In this document: in pieces, positions 27,599-35,361 of the stretch | Numbering within the stretch: the first letter of the stretch is position 1 | How the letters are laid out: every line of letters begins with the position of its first letter | Source: Saprospiraceae bacterium | Lineage (GTDB): Bacteria > Bacteroidota > Bacteroidia > Chitinophagales > Saprospiraceae | Reading direction: 5' to 3' | NCBI GenBank assembly: GCA_016715465.1 | Contig: JADKAA010000007.1 | Span: forward strand, 1-42,745 | Length of the DNA: 42,745 nt | The notes under the pieces: model-generated | Database searches by the model: none | Told to the model about the DNA's origin: nothing | Seen by the model: the letters and a program-made list of their open reading frames with translations, nothing else | Made by a program: the position numbers and the translations under genes

Positions 27599-28063
27599 AT
27601 GAACAAAAGAATAATTGCCATGGTATGCGCCGGCTGCTTTTTTTCGATGGCGGCTGTTTGCCAGACCGTGCTGTTTATCAATGCAGGGTCCCGGGCTTCC
27701 TATGGGCAGCAACAGGAACTGCTGGTGGACGCAAACGGTAACTGCCGCTACCGTCTGAGCATAGTGAACGGGCCGGTAAAAGATTCCTCTTCTTTTGCAC
27801 TCCTGCCGGGGCAACTGGACTCCCTGTTCCGCAAAGCCGTTGCAGCAGGTTTCTTTTCTTTACAACATAACTATGATGGCGGCGCTGCCGATGGCGCCGG
27901 GATCTATATTTCGATGAACCATGCCGGACAGCAACACTATGTGCAACTGAAAAATACCGATGTGCCGGCGATCAACCAGTTCATTACCCTGCTGAATACT
28001 ATGCTGGCCCCAAGGCAGATCCGGATCAACTATGGACAGTTTGTACCCCCCAGGCCACGATGA
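27599..28063 (+). CDS. Secreted hypothetical protein
   Basis: A signal peptide (MNKRIIAMVCAGCFFSMAAVC) precedes a mature domain of about 130 residues with strand-rich text (LLVDANGNCRYRLSI, SFALLPGQLDSLFRKAVAAG, YISMNHAGQQHYVQLKNTD). A DUF6438-like fold is possible but not certain. The TGA stop overlaps the ATG of the next gene (28060-28063), so the two are coupled. The product is likely periplasmic. Confidence 0.65.
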   Translation: MNKRIIAMVCAGCFFSMAAVCQTVLFINAGSRASYGQQQELLVDANGNCRYRLSIVNGPVKDSSSFALLPGQLDSLFRKAVAAGFFSLQHNYDGGAADGAGIYISMNHAGQQHYVQLKNTDVPAINQFITLLNTMLAPRQIRINYGQFVPPRPR

Positions 28064-29282
28064 ACCGCTTTTATTATATTACCAGCATCGCTGTCTTTTT
28101 ATGCTGCTGCAAAGTTGCACCGGCACCCGCCGCTTTGGCACCACCATCGAACGGGATGAAAATAATCCCTGCCAGGTGAATATGATCATTCAGGTGGCCA
28201 TTGAAGGCACCGATGATGATGTGACCATGGTGAAGAATGCCCTGGAGGACTGCTATGGTAAGGAATGTTTTATCCCCTGCCCCGGCGACAGCCTGAAAGG
28301 ATGCAAAACAAAAATAACCGTGGTGGTGAAAAAATACAGCAGCCTGAAAGAAGACGAAACGGCCGGTTTTCATTATGTGCAGATGATAGATGATGACGGC
28401 CTGCCTTCCAATGCCTATCTCGGTACTCCGAACAATGGCGCTTCCAGCGGTACCTGGCGGAGAAACCAGCCCCCCGGTGTCTACTGCCATGAAGTGCTGC
28501 ACTTCTGTGGCCTGCACGATCAGTATTGTTCCCGGCTATACGACCCCGTTACCGATTCTGCCAGAACAGAACTGGTATGTGATCCGCCACCAGACCCCAA
28601 TGGGTATTGCTGTGCCCCTTCTGCCTCGCATACCCGCTGCAGCTCTCCCTGTAGCGGGCATGAGCATGACCTGATGGCGGATAGCAATGCCCCACTGACA
28701 TGTGATAATATTATGGATGTGCTGAAAGGGGCCGGGCTGAACAACTGCCCGCCGGAATGCTGTGCATCGGATAAAACATTTACCCGCCCGCCGGATGAAG
28801 TGTACATCATACCCGGCTATTATCATTTTGGTGATAAATACACCAAGTTCGGCAGCGTGGGTGGCAGCGTGGGCTATACCAAACAGATCGGTACTTCACT
28901 TGGTGTTACTATCGAAGGGGGTTATTACCTGCATTCGGATAAGGATAACAGTTATAAACAAACATCGGGGCTGATGCATATCACCGGCGGCATCACGTAC
29001 CGGGTGACCGATCCGCCAACAACTGAGAAAGGGATCAGCATTTCCACCCATGCTTTATTCGGGGTGTCCCGCTACACTCAAAAAACAAGCTTTGGTGGTA
29101 ACACCCTGAAAGATGATGCTACTTCTTTGCATTTCAATATCGGCGCTGCGGTTGACCTGCAACTGAACCGCTCCTGGGCTGTTCGTTTACTGCAGGCAGA
29201 CTATGCTCCCACTTTTTTCTATGAGGCCACACAGCATAATTACCGGATCAGTGCCGGGCTGGTTCACCGGCTGGGACGATAA
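28060..29282 (+). CDS. Metzincin-like zinc metalloprotease lipoprotein with C-terminal beta-barrel-like region (one frameshift)
   Basis: The ATG overlapping the upstream stop gives MNRFYYITSIAVF. Adding one T to T5 at 28096-28100 joins this to FMLLQSCTGTRRF, a clear lipobox (LLQSC). The mature protein contains VYCHEVLHFCGLHDQY, a HExxHxxGxxD zinc motif, followed by a Cys-rich region (CCAPSASHTRCSSPCSGHEH) that may be disulphide-linked. From about residue 260, alternating strands (SVGYTKQIGTSLGVTIEGGY, GLMHITGGITYRV) end in RISAGLVHRLGR, like an outer-membrane barrel or porin-type fold. Restored length is 407 aa. The protease is thus tethered at the outer membrane. The substrate is unknown. 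Confidence 0.7.
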
Positions 29283-29346
29283 CAAAAGAGAGTCGCTTTA
29301 GGATTGATACGGCTGAGTACCGGCTGGCGATCTGCGAAAAAGGAAA

Positions 29347-29378
29347 GCCCCTGCCGGGTCTCATACCGGAACAGGGGC
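29347..29378 (-). terminator. Intrinsic terminator of the minus-strand envelope operon
   Basis: A strong stem GCCCCTG..CCGG / CCGG..CAGGGGC with an 8-base loop is followed on the minus strand by TTTCCTTTTT. It lies 20-50 bases past the stop at 29400. The plus-strand side lacks a T run, but the stem could also slow transcripts from 29282. Confidence 0.75.
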
Positions 29379-29399
29379 AATCTGGTTTAATGGTTATAA

Positions 29400-29741
29400 T
29401 TATTTTTTTCGTTTTCTTTTTTTCTTCAGGGCAGCCTGCATGCGGTTGGCCAGTTTTTCAATGCCCATCTGCACGGTGTTTTCGATCTTTTGTCCTGCCA
29501 GCCCGGTGAAGCGGCGGGTAAGGTAACCAGCCCCGAGGCTTACCAGCCCGGTAAACAGGCTATTCTCTCCTTCTTTACCCGTGGAGGATGCTGCCATCTG
29601 GTTGCGCAGCAAGGTACCGGGGCGCAGCTCCAGCTTGGTCTCCTTCCAGTTTTGCTGCAGGTTTTTTTCCTGCTCCAGCTGCTGTATGCGGAGCCGCATC
29701 TTTTCTTCCTGTATATCTTTTATATGTTTAATTTTTTTCAT
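29400..29741 (-). CDS. Basic coiled-coil protein of the YtxH/holin operon
   Basis: The start MKKIKHIKDIQEEKM is chosen because it overlaps the preceding stop by 14 bases. Residues 1-45 form a charged coiled coil (EEKMRLRIQQLEQEKNLQQ). Then come LRPGTLLRNQMAAS, a small-residue segment (LFTGLVSLGAGYLTRRFTG) and a very basic tail (ALKKKRKRKK) that would bind membrane or nucleic acid. No family name is known. It is the third gene of a unit with a YtxH protein and a holin-like protein. Confidence 0.65.
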   Translation of the reverse strand: MKKIKHIKDIQEEKMRLRIQQLEQEKNLQQNWKETKLELRPGTLLRNQMAASSTGKEGENSLFTGLVSLGAGYLTRRFTGLAGQKIENTVQMGIEKLANRMQAALKKKRKRKK

Positions 29742-30093
29742 CGTCTTCTTCCGGTTCAAATAAGGCTTCTATCAGTTTGTTCATAATGGGTATGCGCAGC
29801 AGGCGGTCTTTGGACAGCCATAAGATCAACCCCACCACCAGTATAACCCCGGCTACAATAACAAATCCCAGCCACATATTCTCCAGCCATTGCCCGATGA
29901 AGATGGCGGCTGCGATGCTGAGTATCACCAGGAATAAAAAGAATACCAGGGCCGCCATCAGCATAGCTATCATTTCAGCGGCTAGCTTTGACACTTTTTC
30001 CGCCATGGATAACTTTACCTGCGATACCCTGGTATTAGCATACGCTTTGAGCTGTTCGATCATCGACTCTACTTTGTTAAACTCTTCTGACAT
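29728..30093 (-). CDS. Phage holin/Holin-X-like membrane protein
   Basis: The 121-aa protein begins with an amphipathic helix (SMIEQLKAYANTRVSQVKLS). Two adjacent transmembrane helices follow (MIAMLMAALVFFLFLVILS and LGFVIVAGVILVVGLILWLS), and the tail is acidic (FEPEEDDEKN). This is the layout of the 'phage holin family' (Holin-X, DUF1469-type) found in many non-phage operons together with YtxH proteins. It is probably an envelope stress or membrane-integrity protein, not a lysis protein; no lysis genes are nearby. Confidence 0.75.
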   Translation of the reverse strand: MSEEFNKVESMIEQLKAYANTRVSQVKLSMAEKVSKLAAEMIAMLMAALVFFLFLVILSIAAAIFIGQWLENMWLGFVIVAGVILVVGLILWLSKDRLLRIPIMNKLIEALFEPEEDDEKN

Positions 30094-30114
30094 GTCTTAA
30101 AGTTACAATATCTG

Positions 30115-30339
30115 TCAGATTACTTCGTCGAGCTCGCCATTGATCCGGGCCATTTGTTCTTCCATTTTGTTTTTGCCCAGTTTTACTTTGCGGGTAAACT
30201 GATCTTTTAGTTTTTTACCGTTTTCCGCAATTTTATGACGGGTGTTCTCTCCTTTATCTGGTGCAAATAATACACCCATGAGACCACCGATAGCTAATCC
30301 GGCTCCCAGCGCAATGAGGATCTTTGAAGTGTTTTTCAT
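30115..30339 (-). CDS. YtxH domain-containing protein
   Basis: A short 74-aa protein with an N-terminal glycine-rich membrane segment (ILIALGAGLAIGGLMGVLFA) followed directly by the YtxH hallmark PDKGENTRHKIAENGKKL and a charged helix (DQFTRKVKLGKNKMEEQM). YtxH proteins are small envelope or general-stress proteins. It is the first gene of the three-gene minus-strand unit, 21 bases before the holin-like gene. Confidence 0.85.
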   Translation of the reverse strand: MKNTSKILIALGAGLAIGGLMGVLFAPDKGENTRHKIAENGKKLKDQFTRKVKLGKNKMEEQMARINGELDEVI

Positions 30340-30651
30340 ACCCGTTATTTTATGAGTGATTAATTATTTTCCTTCTCTTCAAATATAACTTTCGAAGGGG
30401 CTGAAAACAATGAGGATGTTCATAACCGAGAATGACTGCTGTCAATTTTTCCGGCAGTGGGCAGAGGCGAACTTGCGTTATTGTTTTAATGATTTCTTTT
30501 CACTTTAGGCCATCCCCGGCAACCATAAACTCTCTGTTCTTCCCTATACAGGCCTGTGTATGATAAAAGCCCTGCCGGAAATAACATCCCGGCCATGGTG
30601 AATAAAAAGGCTACCTTACTCTATCTCTTAACCAACCAAAAACTCTTTTTT
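30340..30651. other. Divergent intergenic region
   Basis: The region separates the YtxH gene (-) from the lipoprotein gene (+) and should hold both promoters. It contains a perfect 10-bp palindrome, acaggcctgt, at 30548-30557 within a longer imperfect ataca..tgtat dyad, a possible operator. No gene is seen. An in-frame upstream extension of the lipoprotein is less likely than the start at 30652. Confidence 0.4.
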
Positions 30652-31134
30652 ATGAAAAGTAAGTTTCTAATCGTAGCACTGTCCGGACTTTCTGCCTTGT
30701 TTTTTTCTGCCTGTACTACCCCTGCAGAAGAAGCCAAACCTATTGACATGGATAAACTAAAAGTTGAGATCCAGGCCCTGGAAGATGCCTATGCTGCTGC
30801 AGAAAAAGCCAAAGATGCTGATGGAGTAGTGGCCTATTACAGCCAGGATGCTGTTAGTTATAGCCGGAATGAAGCGCCTCTTTCGGGAGTTGCCGCTATC
30901 AAAGCAAAAATTGCCCAGCGCCTGGCCAGCGACACCACCGGTAATACCAGTGTCTATAAAGTAGTGGACCTTTTTGCAGAAGGCAATACAGCCACAGAAA
31001 TTGGTTCCTGGACCACTATTAATCCTGCAGGTGCAGAAGTGGAGAAAGGATACTATATGTCCTACTTTCAAAAACGTGACGGGAAATATGTTTGCGTCCG
31101 GGATATGAATGTGACCACCACTCCTGCCAGGTAA
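30652..31134 (+). CDS. Lipoprotein with DUF4440/SnoaL-like (NTF2) domain
   Basis: ATG 30652 gives a lipoprotein signal (IVALSGLSALFFSACTT). The mature domain is an NTF2-like cone: helix VEIQALEDAYAAAEKAKDAD, then VVAYYSQDAVSYSRNEAPLS, GVAAIKAKIAQRL, and strands ending YYMSYFQKRDGKYVCVRDMN. This is the DUF4440/SnoaL layout. Such domains bind small molecules or act as ketosteroid-isomerase-like enzymes; no catalytic Asp can be assigned here. 160 aa, monocistronic, with its own terminator. Confidence 0.8.
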   Translation: MKSKFLIVALSGLSALFFSACTTPAEEAKPIDMDKLKVEIQALEDAYAAAEKAKDADGVVAYYSQDAVSYSRNEAPLSGVAAIKAKIAQRLASDTTGNTSVYKVVDLFAEGNTATEIGSWTTINPAGAEVEKGYYMSYFQKRDGKYVCVRDMNVTTTPAR

Positions 31135-31175
31135 TTGCAGTTAGAAACAAGATGTAATGAATAGTATATAACACG

Positions 31176-31208
31176 AAAGGAGTCTGTGCAAAGCAGGCTC
31201 CTTTTTTT
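31176..31208 (+). terminator. Intrinsic terminator
   Basis: AAAGGAG and CTCCTTT arms, extended by CTG/CAG pairing, enclose a short tgcaaa loop and are followed by seven T residues. It is 40 bases past the lipoprotein stop at 31134. Confidence 0.85.
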
Positions 31209-31308
31209 ATACTATATACCTCACCGGAGCTTGCCTTTGATTTAGCAAAGTTTTAAATCTTTCATCCACGAGGCGGGAGCAACTTATTCCTTCCTATTTT
31301 TACCGTTC

Positions 31309-32148
31309 ATGTCACTCTATATCACTTCCCTCAATTCCGGCAGTAATGCCAACTGTTATTATATCGGCAATAACAATGAAGCAGTTTTAATTGATGCCGG
31401 GCTCAGCTGCCGGGAAACAGAAAAACGGATGAAACAACTGGAGTTGCCGATAGAAAGAGTGAAAGCAATTTTTATTTCGCATGAACATGCCGATCATATT
31501 ACCGGGCTGGCCGGTATTTCTAAAAAATACCAGCTTCCTGTTTATATCACCGATAGCACATTAGCAAGGAGTAATATGCCTGTTGAACCGCAACTGGTCA
31601 ATTCTTTTACAAATGCCAAACCCATTACAATCGGTAACCTGGCCATCACCCCTTTCAAAAAAAGTCACGATGCCTCCGATCCGCACAGTTTTATGGTTGC
31701 TGGTCATGGGGTGAATGTGGGTGTCATCACCGATATTGGTTATGCCTGCAAACGGGTCATAAAATATTTCAGCCAGTGCCAGGCTGTTTTTCTGGAATCC
31801 AATTATTGTGATGATATGCTGCGCAACGGTAACTATCCTTATCATTTGCAAAAAAGGATCAGCAGTGATGAAGGGCATTTATCCAATGCACAGGCGTTGG
31901 AATTATTTCAGCAGTATCAATCAGCCGATCTGCGGTTGCTCATCTTATCGCATCTATCTAAAAATAATAATAAGCCGGAACTGGTGGAGGCCTTGTTCAA
32001 CCAGCATGCCGGTAGTACACAGATCGTAGTGGCCAGCCGCTATGAAGCCTCCCCTGTTTTTTGTATTGAAGGCACTACATTGACAACTGCTGCAAAACCG
32101 AAACGGCGAATGATCGTAAAAGATGAAAGACAGTTGTCGTTATTCTGA
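31309..32148 (+). CDS. MBL-fold metallo-hydrolase (WalJ/YycJ-like)
   Basis: An N-terminal strand (MSLYITSLNSGSNANCYYIG) precedes AVLIDAGLSC and the zinc motif IFISHEHADHITGLAGI (HxHxDH). HSFMVAGHGVNVGVITDIGY and FLESNYCDDML follow, then a C-terminal LRLLILSHLSKNNN (final His ligand). This is the layout of the YycJ/WalJ-like MBL family, of about 265 residues. These proteins are predicted 5'-3' exonucleases or phosphodiesterases; WalJ affects DNA replication and cell-wall coordination. Length here is 279 aa and the frame is intact. It stands alone. Confidence 0.85.
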   Translation: MSLYITSLNSGSNANCYYIGNNNEAVLIDAGLSCRETEKRMKQLELPIERVKAIFISHEHADHITGLAGISKKYQLPVYITDSTLARSNMPVEPQLVNSFTNAKPITIGNLAITPFKKSHDASDPHSFMVAGHGVNVGVITDIGYACKRVIKYFSQCQAVFLESNYCDDMLRNGNYPYHLQKRISSDEGHLSNAQALELFQQYQSADLRLLILSHLSKNNNKPELVEALFNQHAGSTQIVVASRYEASPVFCIEGTTLTTAAKPKRRMIVKDERQLSLF

Positions 32149-32173
32149 ATGAGATCTCCTGCAAGCGGTAATT

Positions 32174-33061
32174 TTATTTTCGGCGGTATAGATTAAGCGT
32201 AACAGAAGTGGCAAAGAATGGTTTTTCACTCAGGGTAAGAAAGGCTGAATTATCGTTTTTAAAACAAATTGCTTCGCCCTGTGGCTCCAGCATATATCCT
32301 AAAGCCAGGGGTGTACGCAGCAATGCTGCTCCAATTGTTTCACCGGCATTCCTTTTCCAGTAATAGACATTGGTATAGGTTTTTACCAGCAACTCTTTTC
32401 CATCGGGAGAAGCGGCAGCAGCCGAAACTCCAGTAAAAGGCATTTCACCCACCAGGGTGGCGATCATGGTGGTAGTGGTACTTTGCGGATAGGGTAATTT
32501 ATAGATGCGGGAAGCACTATCTCTTTTACTAATGAGGTAAATATCTTTTGTACTGTTATCAAGCAGCATCGCTTCTGCATCGTGTGAACCATCGGGATAC
32601 TGGAATACTATTTTATCAGTATTAAAGACGGTATCGGTAGTTAAGGTGGGTTCTGCAAAACGATAGATGGCATAATTGGAATAAGTAGCGCTGTTATCCC
32701 CTGTTTCAGCAAGGTACACATAGTTGGTGCCGGCCACCGGGCCATTGCCCACGGCCATATCTTCCCAGTCGCGGTTGGTCACTCCTTTTACCGGAATTTT
32801 TTTCTGTACAGTGCCATTATAAGAGAGCAGGAATAACTCCGGCGGATTGCCTCCATCCTGTTGCACCCAGATATAACCGGTGTTGCTCTTACTGTCAGCA
32901 ATACCCGAGGCTTCATCAATAGTACCCGGGAGAACAGGTGTGGTTACAGGTACTGCTTCAAAAGGCAGAAAAGTTACCTGTGCAGAATTCACCTCCTTCT
33001 GGCATTGCATAAAAGCAAAACAGGTAGTGATGAATAAAAAAAGGCTCCGCATGAAACGCAT
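32174..33061 (-). CDS. Beta-propeller lipoprotein
   Basis: The start MRFMRSLFLF is used; an ATG 18 bases upstream is also in frame. The lipobox is TTCFAFMQCQ. The mature protein shows repeated blades with conserved EASGIADSKSNTGYIWVQQD, NRDWEDMAVG, VYLAETGDN and HDAEAMLLDNSTKDIYLISK. The pattern resembles the SdiA-regulated/phytase-like propellers found in secreted proteins. No catalytic residues can be named. It is probably an outer-membrane-anchored binding protein or esterase-like protein. Confidence 0.7.
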   Translation of the reverse strand: MRFMRSLFLFITTCFAFMQCQKEVNSAQVTFLPFEAVPVTTPVLPGTIDEASGIADSKSNTGYIWVQQDGGNPPELFLLSYNGTVQKKIPVKGVTNRDWEDMAVGNGPVAGTNYVYLAETGDNSATYSNYAIYRFAEPTLTTDTVFNTDKIVFQYPDGSHDAEAMLLDNSTKDIYLISKRDSASRIYKLPYPQSTTTTMIATLVGEMPFTGVSAAAASPDGKELLVKTYTNVYYWKRNAGETIGAALLRTPLALGYMLEPQGEAICFKNDNSAFLTLSEKPFFATSVTLNLYRRK

Positions 33062-33156
33062 ATTGAGTTGATAGTACAATCATTTTCACCCAACCGGGAA
33101 ATGTTGCCAGCTTATAAAAATATAAAAAATAAGGGGAACGCTTAGTACTGTATTGT

Positions 33157-33813
33157 TTATGGCGCCAGTCTTTCTGTTTTCCATTGACCCTCTGCACTAT
33201 CTGCCACCGGAGTGTATAAGATCCTGTCGTGCATGCGGCTGGGACGTCCCTGCCAGAATTCAATTTTGGTGGGCTTCACCCGGTAACCACCCCAATGCGG
33301 GGGCTTGGGAATTTTGCCATGTTTGAAACGCTCTGCATAATATTCAAATGTTTCTTTGAGCCAGGTCTTGCCGGCTACAACCACACTTTGTGGCGATGCC
33401 CATGCACCGATCTTACTTCCATCCGGGCGGCTGTCAAAATAGTCGATGCTTTCTTTAACTGAAATTTTTTCAGCAACACCATTAATGCGGACCTGACGTT
33501 CCAGTTCTTTCCAGAAAAATAATAAACAGCAATTGGCATTAAAATCCAGTTGCTGACTTTTGGCACTATTGTAATTGGTAAAGAAGACAAATCCCTTTTC
33601 ATCAAAAGCTTTCAGAAGCACAGTCCTTGCTTCCGGCATACCATCATGACCGGTACTGGCCAGGGTCATAGCATTCATCTCATCGATCTGTGACTTTTCT
33701 GCATCGTTCCACCAGCGCTGAAACTGTGCAAGGGGTGAGGGATCCACCTCATCTTCATTCAAGGTATGCAATGTATAATCTTTGCGCAGCTGCGCTATTT
33801 CTTCTGGTTTCAT
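33157..33813 (-). CDS. pdxH: Pyridoxamine 5'-phosphate oxidase
   Basis: This FMN enzyme oxidises pyridoxine or pyridoxamine 5'-phosphate to pyridoxal phosphate. The sequence has AMTLASTGHDGMPEARTVLLK, FVFFTNYNSAKSQQLDFN, CCLLFFWKELERQVRINGVA, SRPDGSKIGAWASPQS and, at the end, PTKIEFWQGRPSRMHDRILY. The PdxH signature RVxxIEFWQGxxxRLHDR is visible. At 218 aa it is full length. It starts 39 bases after the oxidoreductase gamma-subunit gene on the same strand and may be co-transcribed. No frameshift. Confidence 0.95.
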   Translation of the reverse strand: MKPEEIAQLRKDYTLHTLNEDEVDPSPLAQFQRWWNDAEKSQIDEMNAMTLASTGHDGMPEARTVLLKAFDEKGFVFFTNYNSAKSQQLDFNANCCLLFFWKELERQVRINGVAEKISVKESIDYFDSRPDGSKIGAWASPQSVVVAGKTWLKETFEYYAERFKHGKIPKPPHWGGYRVKPTKIEFWQGRPSRMHDRILYTPVADSAEGQWKTERLAP

Positions 33814-33852
33814 GTATCTGCAGGTATTTGACCGGTCAAAGATACTCCAACA

Positions 33853-34434
33853 TTACATTACCGGTTCTTTCTGTTGCATCACTAATGCTTTGCCTTTTTC
33901 CAGTGCCTGTTTATTAATGTCAAGCAGGTGATGATATTTTTCCGGCAATACTTTCTTCAATGCTTCGAGGATGGATTCAATCGCTACCACCGGCTTCAAT
34001 TGCAAATAAGCACCGAGGATGATCATGTTCATGATCTTAGCATTCTTCATCAGTAAAGCTTCGGTACTGGCTGGTATACCAATGATCTCTATATCCGTTC
34101 TTGTAACTGGTTTAAAGATATTACCAGATTCATACAATAGCAATCCTCCGGGTTTTAGCCGGGGCGCAAACTTATCCATTGATGGCTGGTTCAGCACAAT
34201 GGCTGAATCAAATAAAGAAATGATGGGTGAGCTGATCTTTTTCTCTGATAGAATGGTAATACAATTAGCTGTACCACCCCGCATCTCCGGTCCATACGAT
34301 GGCATCCAGGAAATTTCTTTTCCTTCCACCATACCGGCATATGCCAGTGTCATACCCAATGATAATACTCCCTGTCCGCCGAAACCGGCGACTATGAGTT
34401 CTTCCAGTTTTTTGAAATCATTCATGATACTCAC
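33853..34434 (-). CDS. 2-oxoacid:ferredoxin oxidoreductase gamma subunit
   Basis: The gamma chain of a pyruvate/2-oxoacid:ferredoxin oxidoreductase. LEELIVAGFGGQGVLSLGMTL is the family's N-terminal nucleotide/CoA-type fold. ISWMPSYGPEMRGGTANC is the hallmark loop, followed by VLNQPSMDKFAPRLKPGG and NMIILGAYLQ. At 193 aa it is normal. An ATG three codons in (34425) is the alternative start. It is separated from the beta subunit by a repeat hairpin, unlike the tight junctions upstream. It needs the alpha and beta chains to work. Confidence 0.85.
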   Translation of the reverse strand: MSIMNDFKKLEELIVAGFGGQGVLSLGMTLAYAGMVEGKEISWMPSYGPEMRGGTANCITILSEKKISSPIISLFDSAIVLNQPSMDKFAPRLKPGGLLLYESGNIFKPVTRTDIEIIGIPASTEALLMKNAKIMNMIILGAYLQLKPVVAIESILEALKKVLPEKYHHLLDINKQALEKGKALVMQQKEPVM

Positions 34435-34481
34435 ATTGGTTAATTAAAGAAGAATTGTTTTAGTTCATTTTTCTTGTCTTG

Positions 34482-34531
34482 CTTCGATAAACTCAGCATG
34501 ACAGAAGGTTGTCAGCCTGAGCTTGCCGAAG
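34482..34531. repeat. REP-like imperfect hairpin of Bacteroidota type
   Basis: Arms of 22 bases, cttcgataaactcagcatga+ca (34482-34503) and tgtcagcctgagcttgccga+ag (34510-34531), are inverted copies with five mismatches and a 6-base loop. The sequence resembles the dispersed cttcga..ctcag..tgaca hairpins found between genes in many Bacteroidota genomes. It sits between the beta- and gamma-subunit genes and could weaken the operon's downstream expression. Confidence 0.75.
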
Positions 34532-34542
34532 ACGTTATTAAA

Positions 34543-35361
34543 TCAAACTCCTTTCGGCACTTTTATATCTCCCAGTGGAAATGTTTTTACCATTTCTTCA
34601 TCAATAAACTTTGATGCCTCCACGGGTGTCATCTTCCAGTTGGAAGGACAGTTACCGATGATCTCTATCAAACAGGTGCCTTTGTGCAATTGCTGATACT
34701 TAAATGCGTTCTGCAATGCTTTCTTGGTGCGCCGCACTGCATTGGCGCTGTTCACTGCCTGGCGGCTAACATAAAATGCACCGGGCAGGTTCGCCATTAA
34801 TTCTGATACTTTGATGGGGGCTCCATAATAACTTACATCTCTTCCGTCAGGACTGGTAGTAGTGTGCATTCCTGCCAGTGTTGTCGGCGCCATTTGTCCG
34901 CTGGTCATGCCATACACAGCATTATTCATAAATACGATCAGGATATTTTCTCCGCGGTTGATTGCATGCAATGTTTCCGCAATACCAATGGCTGCCAGGT
35001 CACCATCCCCCTGGTAAGTGAATACATATTTATCCGGCATCAGTTTTTTGATACCTGTTGCCACCGCACAGGCACGGCCATGCGCCGCTTCCTGCATATC
35101 TATATCCATATACTCATACGCAAATACTGAACAGCCCACCGGTGCAATGCCTATGGTATTTTCCTGTATATCCATTTCCTCCACTACTTCCATGATGAGC
35201 TTGTGCACCAGGCTGTGAGCACAACCCGGGCAATAGTGCATAGCCACATTGACCATGGTAGTGGGCTTGTGGTATACCATTTCATATTCTTCCTCATCGT
35301 GGCAGGCCGGTGCTATTACATCCAGCGCTGTATCGGGCAATACATGTTCTTCAGTTGGCAT
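34543..35361 (-). CDS. 2-oxoacid:ferredoxin oxidoreductase beta subunit
   Basis: This TPP-binding beta chain has VNVAMHYCPGCAHSLVHKLI (Cys near the cofactor) and VGCSVFAYEYMD. HGRACAVATGIKKLMPDKYV and the TPP/metal motif TYQGDGDLAAIGIAETLHAI are followed by FMNNAVYGMTSGQMAPTTL. LPGAFYVSRQAVNSANAVRR and CLIEIIGNCPSNW complete the fold. At 272 aa it is typical. It overlaps the alpha gene by 11 bases, so translation is coupled. With the alpha subunit it decarboxylates 2-oxoacids to acyl-CoA and passes electrons to ferredoxin. Confidence 0.9.
   Translation of the reverse strand: MPTEEHVLPDTALDVIAPACHDEEEYEMVYHKPTTMVNVAMHYCPGCAHSLVHKLIMEVVEEMDIQENTIGIAPVGCSVFAYEYMDIDMQEAAHGRACAVATGIKKLMPDKYVFTYQGDGDLAAIGIAETLHAINRGENILIVFMNNAVYGMTSGQMAPTTLAGMHTTTSPDGRDVSYYGAPIKVSELMANLPGAFYVSRQAVNSANAVRRTKKALQNAFKYQQLHKGTCLIEIIGNCPSNWKMTPVEASKFIDEEMVKTFPLGDIKVPKGV

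Noticed and set aside
28074..28826. Overlapping minus-strand frames of 96-147 codons within the metzincin gene
   Set aside because: They are shadows of a plus-strand gene with a clear lipobox and zinc motif, and their sequences are low-complexity with no family features.
29728..30093. Prophage holin
   Set aside because: The holin-like protein sits with YtxH and a coiled-coil protein and no endolysin, tail or capsid genes are nearby; such trios are common chromosomal envelope operons.
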